A stretch of DNA of 64,000 nucleotides from Plasmodium coatneyi (lineage: Eukaryota > Apicomplexa > Aconoidasida > Haemosporida > Plasmodiidae). Made by a program: the position numbers and the translations under genes. Under the pieces are notes generated by a model. It saw only the letters and a list, made by a program, of their open reading frames with translations, was not told where the DNA came from and made no database searches. Shown here piece by piece: positions 38,856 through 51,447 of this stretch (position 1 is its first letter; each line of letters starts with the position of its first letter). The stretch is from contig NC_033560.1 of the NCBI RefSeq assembly GCF_001680005.1, positions 1,367,501-1,431,500 on the forward strand, read 5' to 3'.

Positions 38856-41800
38856 TTTCGCGAGTGTGAAGGGGATGGATAAAGGTGTAGCAATGCAGGT
38901 AATGTTATAAAAGCCGTGAAGATTTTTTGTATTAAAAAAAAAAACTATAAGGTAAAATATGGATGATGTATTAAGCACATATATAGCTATTTATATTTAT
39001 CGCGCGTATGCCGATGCGTTTAAAGTAATGAGGGTGGAAAAAAAAAAAAAAATAATGCTCAAAAGGTGAACAGTAAAAACTGAGAAGAAAAATTAAAGCG
39101 TTGAAAAAAAAAAAAAAAAAGTGAGCGAAACGTATGCGTAAAAAAATAGGAGTGAAATGTGAAAAACTCAGAATAATAAATTTTTATGGAAATTCTAAAA
39201 ATGTTTAGTGTTATTGTTATTTCTAAAAGTTTTAGGTAAAACTAAGGAAAAGTAAAAAAAAATTTTTTTTTTTTTTCGAAGTGTTATTATGTTAAAAGTA
39301 ATTTCCCATGTGTCGAATATATGGCGGAAAAGCGGTTGCTATTTTTTGAAAATATTTTCCTTATGTGAAGTAATTTCCTTTTTCACGATTAGGTGCGTGA
39401 TAATAATTTTTTTTTAATTAAAATATAATCAAAAAAAAGGGGTATACATAGTATATATATATATGTATTTAATATGTATAGATAATGCGTTTGCATATTA
39501 AATTACGCACAAGGTGCATACGTAGGAATGGCTCACATGTTAAGGAGCAAAAAAAAAAAAAAAAAAGTTTGTGTTAGTGAGCAAAAATTTTAAGTAAAAA
39601 GGGGTAGAAAAAATTATTATGTACTTACGGGGACACTGCCATTTCCGGAAGGTTCGCATACAGTGCGTGTAGTGGTACATGTATACGTGTTTATATTCAC
39701 ATGCCTATGCGTACTTACGCGCACATTGCACGGCGTTTACCCCGTATTCGCAGTTTTGTTGCTCGTGGGATTTATTTAGCATTGCCCCGCTGCTGCTGCT
39801 GCTCTTGCTTTGCTTTTCCCCGCCCGGTGCATCCGCAAATTATGTTGCATGTGCGATACGCACAGGGAGTAAGAATTCGGGTAAAGATTTTCTTCTTTTA
39901 CCCCTCGTTCCTTTGTTGCATATATTTTAGTTGTTCTGGCTAGCTGTACTTTGCGCCATTTTGGAGTAAAACTGTGGGTAAAATTGGGGTAAATTTTGCG
40001 TAAACTTTGGGTAAACTTTCGAATAAAAATTTGGACCATCTATTTGGGCAATTTTTAACCCCCCCGCCCTTTGCTTAGTTGCGTTCCTGTGCTTGTGCTG
40101 TATATCCGGCATGGGGTTTTTTCCTCCCGCTTCTCATCGTAACCCTTTAGGTTAAAGAAACGGCGGAACGCTTCTTGCCCTTTTTTTTTGCCCCCTCTTC
40201 TTTACCGGGGTAGGATCATAATTTTTTGTGTACTTCCTCACACAACCTTGATTACGCAGAAGAAAGTGTACGCCACGCGAATGTTATGCATTTATTTATA
40301 TATATATGTATATATGTGCATGCCCGAGTGGAGGTTATCGCAGAGTAATTTGGGCACATTTTATGCCGACCCTAAGAGCCCATCGCTCATGTATTGTATC
40401 AGTTCTACCTACATGTGTTTTTGCATTATGCGAATGGAGGGGACGTCACAAAGGGGAACAAAAGAAGGAAAGAATAAAAAAAAAAGAAAAGGGGGAAGGG
40501 TTACAAAATGGCTGGTGCGTTCTATTAGTAGGTCTACTTATTCATCAGCATGCATAGGAGTGTGACTCGATAAAGATGGGGGAGTTGCACGGGGGGGGAT
40601 AAATTGCCCCTGCAGTTTATTTGAAATCTTTTGTGCTAGTTAGCTTTACGGAGGAGGATAAATAAAGAGCGTGGGTTCAGGTTGCATGGCTCATTAGAGT
40701 GAGGAGGAGGCACATTTGTTTGGCAACCCAAGGTTCTTGCCATCGCTGGCGGTGTTATAAACTATCCCCTTTTTAACGATGCTTTTGCAACTCCACGGGG
40801 GAACTTCCAACGGAGAAGCCATTAAGAAGGTACCAATATAGGGTAAGCACACTTCAGCTTCCATTGGAAGAAATATTTTTACAACTGTGGCAGATGGGAG
40901 ACGGAACTTACAATGCAACATGGGGATGGAATAGAAGTTAAGTGTGTGCATACGGGAGGGCACGTGCATGTGTGTGCTTGTTCCTTTTTTAGATGCCAGT
41001 AGGGTAGCGCCCTCCTTTAGACGTTTTTCCTACAGTTAATATCACAAATGGAAATGCTGCTCTTCTTTGTTACGCTTCCTTCTTATTTATTTATTTATTA
41101 TTTTGCCACGGGGGCGAATGTGCTGTGGGCTAAGTTAGATTGAGCTCCCAACCAAAAGGAAAAAGACGGCAGAATGGAAGAATAGCAGAGTGGCAAAATA
41201 AAGAAATGAAGGCAGCCTTGGGTGTAATAGCCGTTCGGTTGTGAGAATAGTTAACGTAGCCCACTTTCGATAAGGTGGTATGAAAGGAAGCATAACTTAT
41301 GTAGGTCGACCTTTGCATGTGAATCCCTATGTGGTTATAAAAGGGACTACTAATATCTTAGGCATCTCTGGTGTGACATTCGCTCGTTTGTTGTTTTTAG
41401 GAACGACTGCCAGTGGGAAGTCGAATGGCCGGCCGGAGAGGCTTGAGCGGCTCTAGGGGCTACTCGAACCAATTCTAGAACTGCCAACAAGGTACAAGTT
41501 GGCGGCGCAGTTAAGCGGTATGTGTAGATGGATTAATTAGCGCAAATATAAGGGTACTTTTTTTTGGCAAAAAAAAAATTGTTAATTCGGGTTATTAAAA
41601 ATGGGAAGGGATGTTGCTACCCGATGGGAAGTGTGCCAGGCGGACTTTCCATTTAGTGCTATTTTTATAACAACTCCTTCCCCCCCCTTCGGCTTAAATT
41701 TGATGCTGACGTGGTGAACGTTTTTACGATGGGTACATAGTGGAGGTATGACGGGAAGGTGAAACGGGAGGTGGGTGTGCAGCTATTAGAAAGTCTTCTG

Positions 41801-43628
41801 TATTTTATGTTAACTGGTAGGGGGAAGAAGCACATATATTAGAGGTGCCTACACTGTAGCATCAGGTTAACGTCGAGAGGTTTTTCAAGCTGGGGCTCCA
41901 GCTGCCCATTCGGGTAATAAGCAATCAGGAGGTGGGAAGAAAAAAAAAAACAGCCAAGCGTGAATAACAATGAGGTAGTAATAAAAAGGAACAAAAAAAG
42001 GATTACTTTATTTTATTCTATTGTATTTGTGGCAGTGCCACGTTTTTCTTAAAATTGATCCCTTGAAAAAGCAACATTCGCAAAAGCGCTATATTGGGGT
42101 TGTCATGATCGGAACGCACGTTTCTGTTTCTCCCAATTGTCACCTAAATTGGGGACGTTTAAAATAGGTGAAGTCACGGGTGTATGGGTGAGAGTCTCCC
42201 ACGAGAATACCTCGCATTATTCATGGGTGCAAGGAGAACGACTTTTTTGTGAGTTGCAAAAATGGGGGGCAGGGTACTATTGCCACGGAGTGATGCGCGG
42301 TACTGTTAGGTTAACTGGAAGGCGGTCATTGGGTCATTGAATTTTTTTCTTTTTTTTCTATCAGCGAAGAAGTACGCGGGCTGATAAAATTTGTGCATGT
42401 TAAATTGGTTCACATTTGTCCCCGGGGGTATATATTCATAATATTATATATATGTTTCTGCATAGTAGTTTTTATTAAAAAAAAAAAAAAAAAAATATAT
42501 CGACCGAAAAAATGGTAGCGTTAGAGCACCGTCGATCTAGCCTTTAATATGTTAGCTTGTCAGTAGCGCAGCAGGGAGGAAAAAAAAAAAGTTGTAACTT
42601 CCATTTTTTAGATTTAATCTAGTTGTAAAAACATTGAAAGGGGGTGGTGGTTCTACTTTGGTATACATATTCGCGGGGTGGGCGGAAAGCGCTAAACTGG
42701 TTAATGCCGACTTTGGTGCCACCAGTATACCATCGGCGCGGGCGTCGGGATCAGCGAAAAAAAGGGCTCGAAAATAGGTCTATAACATGGTATGTACAGA
42801 TGTAGGCATAAAGAGGTATTACAGAAACGCAAATTAAAAGTCAGACTTTTGACGAAGCAGTAGCGCGTAAAATGGCTAGAAAAATTAGGTTGTTTAAAAA
42901 AAAAAAAAAAAATCATAAACATAAACATGTAAAAATATACATATTTATTTTTTTTTTTTTTCACATTCTTGCCATTCTATGTTATGTATACCTTTTCAGT
43001 TTTGCATAAATTTAGTTTTTCTTTGATTATGTTGATTACGTGCCGCCATATTGTTTTCTGCCCCATGTAGCCGATTCTCTTACCCTGATAAAAGACATAT
43101 TTGCCCCCCGGTAGGAAGCAGAAACGGCAAAAAAAAAAAAAAAAAAAAAAAAAAAGCAAAACGGGTTAGGAAAAAATTACCCAGGCAGATAAAAATCAGT
43201 AAGTGCTTAAAGCGCCTTTTTCTAAATCGAAATAGCTGTTCTTTCCTTTTCATTTGCATCTTCAATTTTCTCTCATTGGGAAGTGAAAATAAAATATAAT
43301 TTAATACAAAGTAGGAGATGCTCCATTTGACAACCCTGTACTTGATGCAGCCTGCAGAGATTCGTTCCTGTTATTGTCTACGCTCCACGTTTAAAAGAGG
43401 CGGGGAGGAAGATAATTTGCTATAGCATAATAATTGTTTTTCCCTTTCGATCTTCGTCGTTTCTGTTTGTTTGTTTGTTTTTTCTTGCATAATTTATCTT
43501 CGCGCGGGCTTAACTTGTAGCATAAAACCTTTAACTGGAAAAACAGTTGCGGCCTCTTCCGCTCAAAAAAGAAAAAAAAAAATCTTAACCTACTAAAGAT
43601 AAGCTAATCCTAGTCCACTCTTGCAAAC
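38856..43628. other. Gene-free 4.8-kb divergent region
   Basis: It lies between the starts of ETRAMP and the small three-exon membrane protein. It is AT-rich near 39.0-39.5 kb (the ETRAMP promoter side). It contains a locally GC-rich patch at 41400-41520 and T/A tracts. No open frame with recognisable composition or motif is found. Confidence 0.5.
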
Positions 43629-44480
43629 ATGACAAAGGGAATAATGTCGATGCTTTCTGGGGGGATGGTGGACCACCTTAGGAAGGCAGGGTTTCCGGAT
43701 ATTAGCAAAATAAGCGGGAAAGGCATCTTCTTTGCAATAGCTGTTTGTTTGTACCTTTTCTTTTTCATATTCACTTTTCAATTGATGAAGGTAATGCATA
43801 CAAAAGAGGGCGTGTATACATGGGGGTGACGCGCTTACGCCGATGTGTTACGAAAGCCGTTTGAAAGCACGCCCGTTTGAAAGCACGCCCGTTTGAAGGC
43901 ACGCCCGTTTGAAGGCACGCCCATTTGGAATCACGCAAACTTTTACCCTTTCCACTTTTTCTTTTTACGATAGATTGAAGGAAGAGGCTTAAACTGGGAA
44001 CTTGAATATGACGATGAAGATTATGCAGTGTTTCGTAACGCGGAATCAGAAGACGAGGGTTACTATTCTCATGTAGAGGAAATGGTAAGGCATGTTGTCT
44101 AGATGGATCACTGAAGGGGAGTCCACCGTGTGTCTGGATCCGGTTGGCAGAATGCGATTTGTCTGTGCCGGTCGCCGGGATACGGTGTGCCACCAGGGAA
44201 TTTTACTATTTTATTTTATCATTCCTTATCATTATTTTATTGTTTTTTCTTACTGTTTCTTTTTATTATTTTGTTTTACCGTTTCGTTTTACCGTTTTGT
44301 TTTACCGTTTTGTTTTATCTATTGATACCTTCTCTGCGTGTGTGCTCCGTTTGACCAATTGGGAACCTCCACAAAGAGGATCCCCTCATTTGAGCAAATT
44401 TGTGCCTTAGTAGTATTTTTTAAACCGAAATTTAGGGTTTTCTTTTTTTCCAGTTGGCTCATTTTTCCTTTTTAAAATGA
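43629..44480 (+). CDS. Small single-pass membrane protein (three exons), unknown function
   Basis: Exons 43629-43790, 43974-44084 and 44454-44480, all phase 0, give 99 aa. If the last intron is retained, translation stops at 44102 instead and adds VRHVV. A lightly basic N-terminus (MSMLSGGMVDHLRKAGFPD) precedes one TM helix at about residues 33-52 (IFFAIAVCLYLFFFIFTFQL). An acidic tail follows (GLNWELEYDDEDYAVFRNAESEDEGYY). The donors GTAATG and GTAAGG and T-rich acceptors are typical. It looks like a signal-anchored protein with an acidic tail. Both introns carry tandem repeats. It is convergent with CyRPA. I do not recognise a family, but the exon structure and non-random composition support it. 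Confidence 0.72.
43857..43936 (+). repeat. 16-bp intronic minisatellite
   Basis: Five consecutive 16-bp units CCGTTTGAARGCACGC (the last diverged) lie in intron 1 of the small membrane protein. There are no spacers, so this is not a CRISPR array. Confidence 0.85.
44270..44325 (+). repeat. TTTTACCGTTTTG tandem repeat
   Basis: Three to four imperfect copies of TTTTACCGTTTYG lie in intron 2 of the small membrane protein, after a related T-rich region. Confidence 0.7.
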
Positions 44481-44983
44481 ATCAACTTTTTCTCGTCCGT
44501 TACGACATTTTTCTGATTAAAAATAAATGGAAAAAAAAAAAAAAAAACTTTATAGTAAGGTGGGCATTATTTATATAGTCCCTCTATTATGCGTTTCTTT
44601 TCCTTTTTTGTAATATCGGTTGTGATGGGAAAGTCCAAACGGAAGCAATTCATAAGAATGGAATGCTCAAAAAGGAGCAAAATAAAAATGAGTAACACAA
44701 TGTTAGATTAAATGGCCAGACACGACATGAATAGGGTTGAACTATGGGAAGTGAGAAAGCTCTACATCTGCATAAAATGCACACACATATTTCTCCTTAG
44801 TAATTAAAAAAAAGAATTAACGTGAACATAAGTTTTACAGTTCTGTGAGTTTGCTTTCCTCACTTTAGGGGCTCACACATTGGGAAAACTCCCTCAGGGA
44901 AAATGGCAAAGGGTGATCCGTTTTGTAGGGGTGAGGGAGTTCTGCGTTTATCTTTGTTGGATCCCCGCTGCGATGTGCCCCTC
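44481..44983. other. Convergent intergenic stretch
   Basis: 3' UTR sequence of the small membrane protein and CyRPA, with an A tract at about 44530-44548. Nothing else is seen. Confidence 0.6.
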
Positions 44984-46250
44984 TCAGTCATACCTTGTAT
45001 AGTACAGCGTGTGGATGTTCTGAACACCGTGCCCAGTGGAATAGATGAAGAGCACCTCCGATTCATTCAATTTTACAAAGGAGCCTCCGTAGCAACCGTT
45101 AAGGTTATTGTTTTCCACTTTGGGTTTCACAACAATGGCGTTATTCTCTGTGTAGTATAGGTAGCACTCATTAGAGTTGTTCTTATGGACGTAGCTTGTT
45201 ATGTAGTATCCGTTTAGCTTAGTAATATTTTGAAGGGACTTGTTCTTTTTAATGAGTTCAACGTCTCTGCATGTGAACTTATATTCATTATATCTTCGGT
45301 GGTTCACATCCCGGGTGCACTTCATATAGTTACCTCCCCTGTCCGTGTTGCTGGTGCTTACTCGGGAGTAGGAGTAGAACCCGAACTCATCGTTAAAAAC
45401 GAGAGGTCGCAGATAGAAGTAGGGAATTCCTTCTTTGAACTGTTCGTAGTTTATGAGGATTTTGGTGCTGCGGGGGAGAAGCGGCGTATGAGGAAGGAAA
45501 AATGTGTTGAAATTTGGAAAGGGTTTAGGGTGAGTGAAAAATGTGTTCGTGGAATGGAGGACAAACATGCCTCTGCCTTTGGGGGGGATGCGCAAAAGTG
45601 TTCCCTCTCCTTTTTTTTCATTCTGCCCCTTCGGAGCAAACGTACCTCCAGGTTTTTCCCTTGTCTTCACTGGCAAGACAAGAAATGAAATTATCCTTCT
45701 TAGCATTTTCGTATTCGTCGGAATGTATTCCACAAATATGGAAAAATTTTTTATTTGAAATTGTTAGAGGAGCCGAAGCGTATGAATCTAAGTTTTTGCT
45801 GATAAGGGATTTTTCATCTATGCTAATATACTCTTTATTGTAAATGGTCCCCGTGACGCTGCTCCAACGTTCACAGGTGGCTCCTTCCTTTTTTGTCAAA
45901 CCTTTATATCTGCAGACTACAATAATAATTTCATTGCCCTGTATGAAATTAAAAACGAATGGAAGTTGGTACCACGTTTTATCTTGGAGAAGAGTCTTTT
46001 GGGTTTTCCAAGTGTTGTTGATTCGTTTCTGCACGAGGACATGGATCTCTGTGCTTCCCTTAGCGACGTGGTGTATGCACGTTTTGTATAATTCATTGCG
46101 GTAAAGGAAATAAATGTCGACGATGCAGTGTATCGGACTTTTTATGGTTGTTATTTCATCGTTCAGGATGATTATTTGTTTGCTCGCTTTGTTGGTGCTT
46201 AGGCAGGTTAGCACGAAGAAAAACAAAAGTGCAATTTTTGTGAGTATCAT
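44984..46250 (-). CDS. CyRPA: Cysteine-rich protective antigen (CyRPA)
   Basis: Exons 45646-46250 and 44984-45467 join in phase (TGG AG / C ACC) to 362 aa, the length recalled for P. falciparum CyRPA. The start is ATG 46250; upstream in-frame sequence begins with GTG only. A signal peptide (MILTKIALLFFFVLTCLS) is followed by a mature protein with ten cysteines and repeated Trp/Tyr/Ser beta-strand patterns (DKGKTW is a sialidase-like Asp-box remnant), consistent with the six-bladed propeller fold. There is no TM or GPI signal. In P. falciparum CyRPA bridges RH5 and RIPR on the invading merozoite; this clade lacks RH5, so the partners here differ. The neighbours ETRAMP and PHIST agree with the CyRPA locus. 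Confidence 0.93.
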
Positions 46251-48692
46251 TTTAGCTTCTTCAGAGGTCACTCAGTCGCGATGTTACTGGAGAGTTCTGC
46301 AACGCTGGGGGTTTGCTCGGTTGGGAAGTGAAGGAGTGAAATAAGACTGGAAAGACGCAAGGGGTAGGTCGAACTGAATACCCGTGAGGCTAAAGCGAGC
46401 GTTTTTTTTTTTCTTCTTTCAGTAGACTTGTCTGAAAAGAGTGTCAAACTTTTGCGCGTTGGGGCAAAACGTGGAGGTACTCCCCTAGCAGGCCAAAAGG
46501 GGGCGCTAGTTCAGAGAAAACATAGGGGAAAAAACGTTGTCACGAGGGGAAACGAAAAAATTAAATAAAAGAAATAATATAAAAAATATTAATTATAGAA
46601 TAAAAAAATTTCAAACGGAAAATAATGAGGTGAAATATTTTTTCCCCAATTCTACCCCCATGTTGCAAACAATTTTGTCCATCCGAAAATCTGCGACAGG
46701 ACTATAACACACAGGCGCGATTTGTTCGTTGTGGACTTTGCAAGAAATTGGCAGAATTGCTCTAAGAAAAGGGGATTTTTTTTTTTTTTTTTCTTCTACA
46801 CCTTTGCTGATTCAATCCGGTGTGTAAATTTTTTTTTTTTTTCCCCTAAATTGTTGCTTCTTTTTTGTTTGCTCTTCCCTTACCCGCTCTAAACCGTTAT
46901 TTACAAGAAGGGTGGAATTTCGCAGGGGGTGTTAATTTTCCCATTTCTCACTTGGAACGAATGATCTAATTTAAAATTACGGCGAATTTTAAAATGGTGG
47001 AAAAATATGTTGTTTCCGATTTTGCGGGTAGGGCAAAGGTTTGTCATTTTTTTTTTTTTTTTTCCCAATTTAGTCTATATAACTGCCCCTTTTGGATGTG
47101 TAAAAATGCACTTTTCATTTTTTTCATAAAATTAGCCTTTCAAGGGGAAAGATGATGCAGAAACTGGCTCTCCTAACTGCGTGTGATTAGGTGACATGTT
47201 CCTCCCTTTTTGCAATACTTCCCCATTTTAGTGATTGCACGGATTGTTTCCTAATCCGTAACACCATTCGGGGGGTCCCTTGTGAAATTCATATGGACAT
47301 GATTTATGCAGTTCAAATTATGATGAGGGGAATGGCCGAGAAGTGGGTGGATGCGAAATTTATTTTTACGCTGACAGCTTAGTTGATTTTTTTTTAGTTT
47401 CATTTTTTTTCATAGATTTGTTCGTTTTATCCTCCAACGGGGGTGCATTAACTTGGAAAGGAGTCACAGCGAATTTTATATTTCTTATGACTATACAAGG
47501 GGAGGAAATTATAAAAAAGAAAGAAAAACAAAACAGAACAGAACGGAGAAGAAACCCATTGTGACGTGCTTTATTGTGAGTTGCGCGAGAAAGAAGAAGT
47601 GAAGCGCCAATCGTCATGCTGATGGTTGTTCCCCATGGAGCAGATTTGTTCTAACAGGGGAAGTAACAACTAGGTTAGTAAAAAAAATGGGCTAAAGGGG
47701 GTAGGTTCTAAAATGCGCAGGAAAAACTTGTTCTACTGAATAAAAAAATAAAATAAAACAATGAATATGAACATAGTATCAACGGTAATAGCAGGGTGAT
47801 GTCAAATAAGTGACCGAAAAAAAGTACCGCAAGCAGCCCGAGCACGTATACCGCGTAACTCGCTTAGGAAAAGAAAACGAGCTGCACGTGAGGATCAAGT
47901 CATTTCAGAATAAATTTAAAATAAAGGAAAATAATTTGCATCCTGATCCACATTCAAATGCGTACTTATTATATATATTTACGTATATACAACTGCGGGT
48001 CGCTTCCTTTTAGACTATTAATGCAAAAGTGAAAAAAGCGGAAGAGTCGAATCGGTGCTTATCTAATCTGCGAAAAAATGGTGCTATATTTTTTTTTTCC
48101 ACTAATAAAATAATTATTTTAGAGAAAGAAGACAAGTAACAATAAAATTCGTTCTATGTAAGAGGACAAATAATTTCTACGAATCCATATCTATGCCTAC
48201 AATAAAAATATCTCCAAATGGGGAAAGCAAAGATGAACAGCAAAAAAGAGGCATTCATCAAAATTGGGTGACATGCCGATAGATTACTCTCGTAGCGCAT
48301 ATTTTTTGGCACTTTTTTTTGGACTTTTTGTTTGAGAAAAAAATAGGTATGCATTCATCAGGGGTTAAGTACCATCTATGGATGCGGTGCAGCAGGCACA
48401 GTTTTTCCCCTTTCAATTTTAAAATAAAATTTTTTTTTTTTTTCTTGTTACGCGAATAAATTGCAAACAGGGTGATATCCACAGTTTGACAAGTTTTCAC
48501 TTTTTTTATTTTTGCACATTCGCTATTGCTAAAATAGGGAAGAAGGTTATTCAGGAATATAGAACCTCACAGGGGTCATGTTAGCGCAAATGGGAGGCAG
48601 GTTAAGAGCAAAGTAGAAGCAAAATAGGGATCACCTAATAAACGAAGGCGCATCTTACTGCGAAGAGGGAGGCTATACAAAAACTGGCCATC
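46251..48692. other. Divergent intergenic region between CyRPA and PHIST
   Basis: About 2.4 kb with T tracts (46779-46792, 46831-46842, 47049-47063) and AT-rich sequence near 46560-46630. It should contain the promoters of both genes. A 67-codon frame at 47810-48013 begins with GTG and lacks support. Confidence 0.5.
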
Positions 48693-49907
48693 ATGTCTCA
48701 CAGCTCTAGCGAGTCTCTATTTGTCAGTCCCGAACTGTATGAGGATCATGGGATGCACATGCAGGAATTTTACGATAACGAAATTGAGTCCTATGTGCAT
48801 AGAGGGGGAAAGAGGAGGCGCAACATCCGCAGAGGTGGAAGGGGCAGTAGCAGGGGTTCTAAAAATGTTTTATCTAAAATTTTTATGCTCTCGTCATTTT
48901 CTAGTTTGTTGAGCAGCAGCCCCACCGAGGTGAGTTCCCCCTCGGAGGAGGGGAGGGAAGCCGTACACATGTTTGTTAGTGCATCTGTGCCGTTTTTGCG
49001 TATACACGTGTGTGCAAGCATTACATGGTGATTTTTCTTTTTCCTTCCCTGGTAGGGCATAATGGAGAACCCGAGAATCCCCGGGCACCAAATAAACGCA
49101 TACGGTAACTATTACAGAAGGGTCCCAAGGAAAAGCAAATACCTACAGATGGTGGACCACCTTAAGAGGGTGAGGAGGGGAAGCGTAACGGATTCTGTAC
49201 TGGGCGATTACTATAACCACGTCAGCAGCAACGAAAGCATCGACCTCGGCAGTGAATGGAGCAGTGGAATCAGGAGTAATGGTGAGAACGACAGCGTGTG
49301 GAACCTCTCAGACGGGTCCCTTGATGATATCGAAATAGGCGAGGAAGTGTTCGAGGACAGTATTTTGATAAACTCAAATTACGATAAAATAAGGTTGCTC
49401 AAGCATAACAAGGTAATAGAAGACGACGATGTTCCAGTCGATTGCGAAGCCGCAGATTTTTATGCAAACATGACGGAAGAAGAAATATTTGAAAGGATTC
49501 AAAATTTGGATGACCCGGTGCCATTCAGGGATATGTTTATTGTGTATAATTCATTTCACGAAAATGAAAGAAAGAAATTTAAAAAAATGCAAAACCTTTT
49601 AAAAATTTTTTTGGAAAGTATGTCCAAAAAAGAACTTTTGGATGAGGAGTATAGGAAAGAGGTATGGACTCATATCTCCTCCTACATGATTCAGGAATTG
49701 TTAAAAAAAGATTTTGAAGATTTTAAGTCTTTATATAAATTGGCGGATATGGGAGAATGTACTATTGATGAGTATGTGCACTTCATAAGGGGGAAAAAGT
49801 CTTCTTGGAAATTCTTTTTGCGCCATATGGATGGCATAGGGAGGAACATGATATATGACGCTGTAGCGAGGGGTCCCCACAAGAGGAGGGATCAAGCAGT
49901 CAGTTGA
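48693..49907 (+). CDS. PHIST-domain exported protein
   Basis: Exons 48693-48929 and 49056-49907, phase 0, give 362 aa. Exon 1 ends with an internal hydrophobic segment (VLSKIFMLSSFSSLLSS, about 59-76), the usual recessed signal of exported proteins. Residues about 218-350 form the four-helix PHIST domain: MTEEEIFERIQNLDDPVPFRDMF, then ERKKFKKMQNLLKIF, VWTHISSYMIQELL, and HFIRGKKSSWKFFLRHM with the conserved Trp. PHIST proteins act in the host red cell. No canonical RxLxE/Q/D motif follows the hydrophobic segment; RKSKYLQ is the nearest basic sequence. A PHIST gene next to CyRPA also occurs in P. falciparum (recalled). The intron of about 126 bp at the signal/PEXEL boundary is typical of the family. 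Confidence 0.87.
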
Positions 49908-51447
49908 TGGTGAACGGATGAGGTTAGACTTTGCAAGGGGGACTGATCAGAGGATTCTTCCCCTCATTTGGGGAAGAAAACCGGGGGAGTAGACAGAACT
50001 CAGCTCTGCGTTGAGACGCATGTTGTGTCACCACGTCACAACACTTCCTTCTGTTTTACTATATTTTATCTCAACATTTTTTTTTACACTATTTTGGCTT
50101 ATTTTGCGTTATTTTATTTAATTATTTTTTTTTTTTTCACGAATTGCCATCCTCGGGGGAGAGGGCGCAATCCCCGTTCTGTCCCACGTGTAGATAGAAC
50201 AAGTGGAGGAAAAGGCCCCATTTGAAGAAGATGAGCTTATTTTAAAAATAGAGCATAAGGGAGAGTCACGTGATGTTTTCTTGAAACAATGACACGGTTG
50301 TTATCTCGTAATAACGGCTATATGCTGCAAATTTATGTTAAAACGACAGCGCGTAGGTCTGCCATACACGTGCAAAAGTTGGACAAATGGAACACACATG
50401 GGAGGGATGAACTAACGGTTGCAGTCCTTTTTTCTTTTTAAGGGCGTATGCTGCGTGGGGACTAATTGAATCGAAGAGGACTCCCTCTACGATGTGTGCA
50501 TAATGTACAGTCCACACATTTGCACACGTCTGATGTGATCGCGTGTGGACCGCTTTTCACATTTGAGGACCCGCTACGTAAATGTCACGAGGACACATAT
50601 TACGATGGGGTCACGAGTTTTAGATTATTATAAATTAAAGAATTACATGCGGAATCTACACTGTGTCGTTTTTTCAAAATTCATACTGAAACATTTGGGT
50701 AAGCAGAGAGGGGAGGCGGTGCACATTTCATGTATGCATGCAGGGGGTGTGATGACCCATATCATAAGCAATATAAGAATAAAAAGAAAAAAAAAAAATT
50801 AAATGGTAATAAAAAGGAATTTTAATAAAGGCCATTTTGTACATACATATATGCACATACATGTACGTACGTGCAAATAGCGATAGGAAAATAAAAAAAT
50901 ATATATATGTACATTTATGTGTATATTATCACATATATACATGCATTTTCAGAGACAAAAAATGAGGCACTGCATCATGTGTATGTTTATAAACATATAT
51001 ATACATATATAAGCATTATATATCCATGGAGAATGGAAAAATAGGAGTTCCAAACACTCATCAATCATTTTAGCAGGGAAAAATAAAGGTCCCAAAAAAA
51101 CAAACTCTTCTTCTTAAACACAAATATATATAAAATATATACAATTAAAAAATGAACAGAGAGATTAATAACGTTGTTCTGAGAAATGCATGTGCTATAA
51201 TGATGGTACATGGATAGATTATTTTAAAGCTTCTTTTTTTGGGAGGCCTCTTTAAGAAGGTTATGTTTTTTCTAAAAGAAAAAATTGCCATTATTGTTAT
51301 ACATGGTGGGGGACAATTTTTACTACCTTTCTGTGTGGGCGCCGGTTTTTCCATCGTAATTAGGAACCGGGGGGGGAGATGCGAATCTCGTTAATTGTCG
51401 CTGTGTCCACCGGTTTCTGTGCAGGTACCCCTTTTTCTGCAGATTTA
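49908..51447. other. Convergent intergenic stretch between PHIST and TRAg-1
   Basis: The first 900 bases are of mixed composition; 50,770-51,250 is AT-rich with ATATATGTACAT-like runs. No supported gene or RNA is seen. Confidence 0.5.

Noticed and set aside
43857..43936. Short regular repeats resembling a CRISPR array
   Set aside because: Units are contiguous with no spacers and lie in a eukaryotic intron.
47810..48013. 67-codon plus-strand ORF
   Set aside because: It starts with GTG and has no domain or splice partner.
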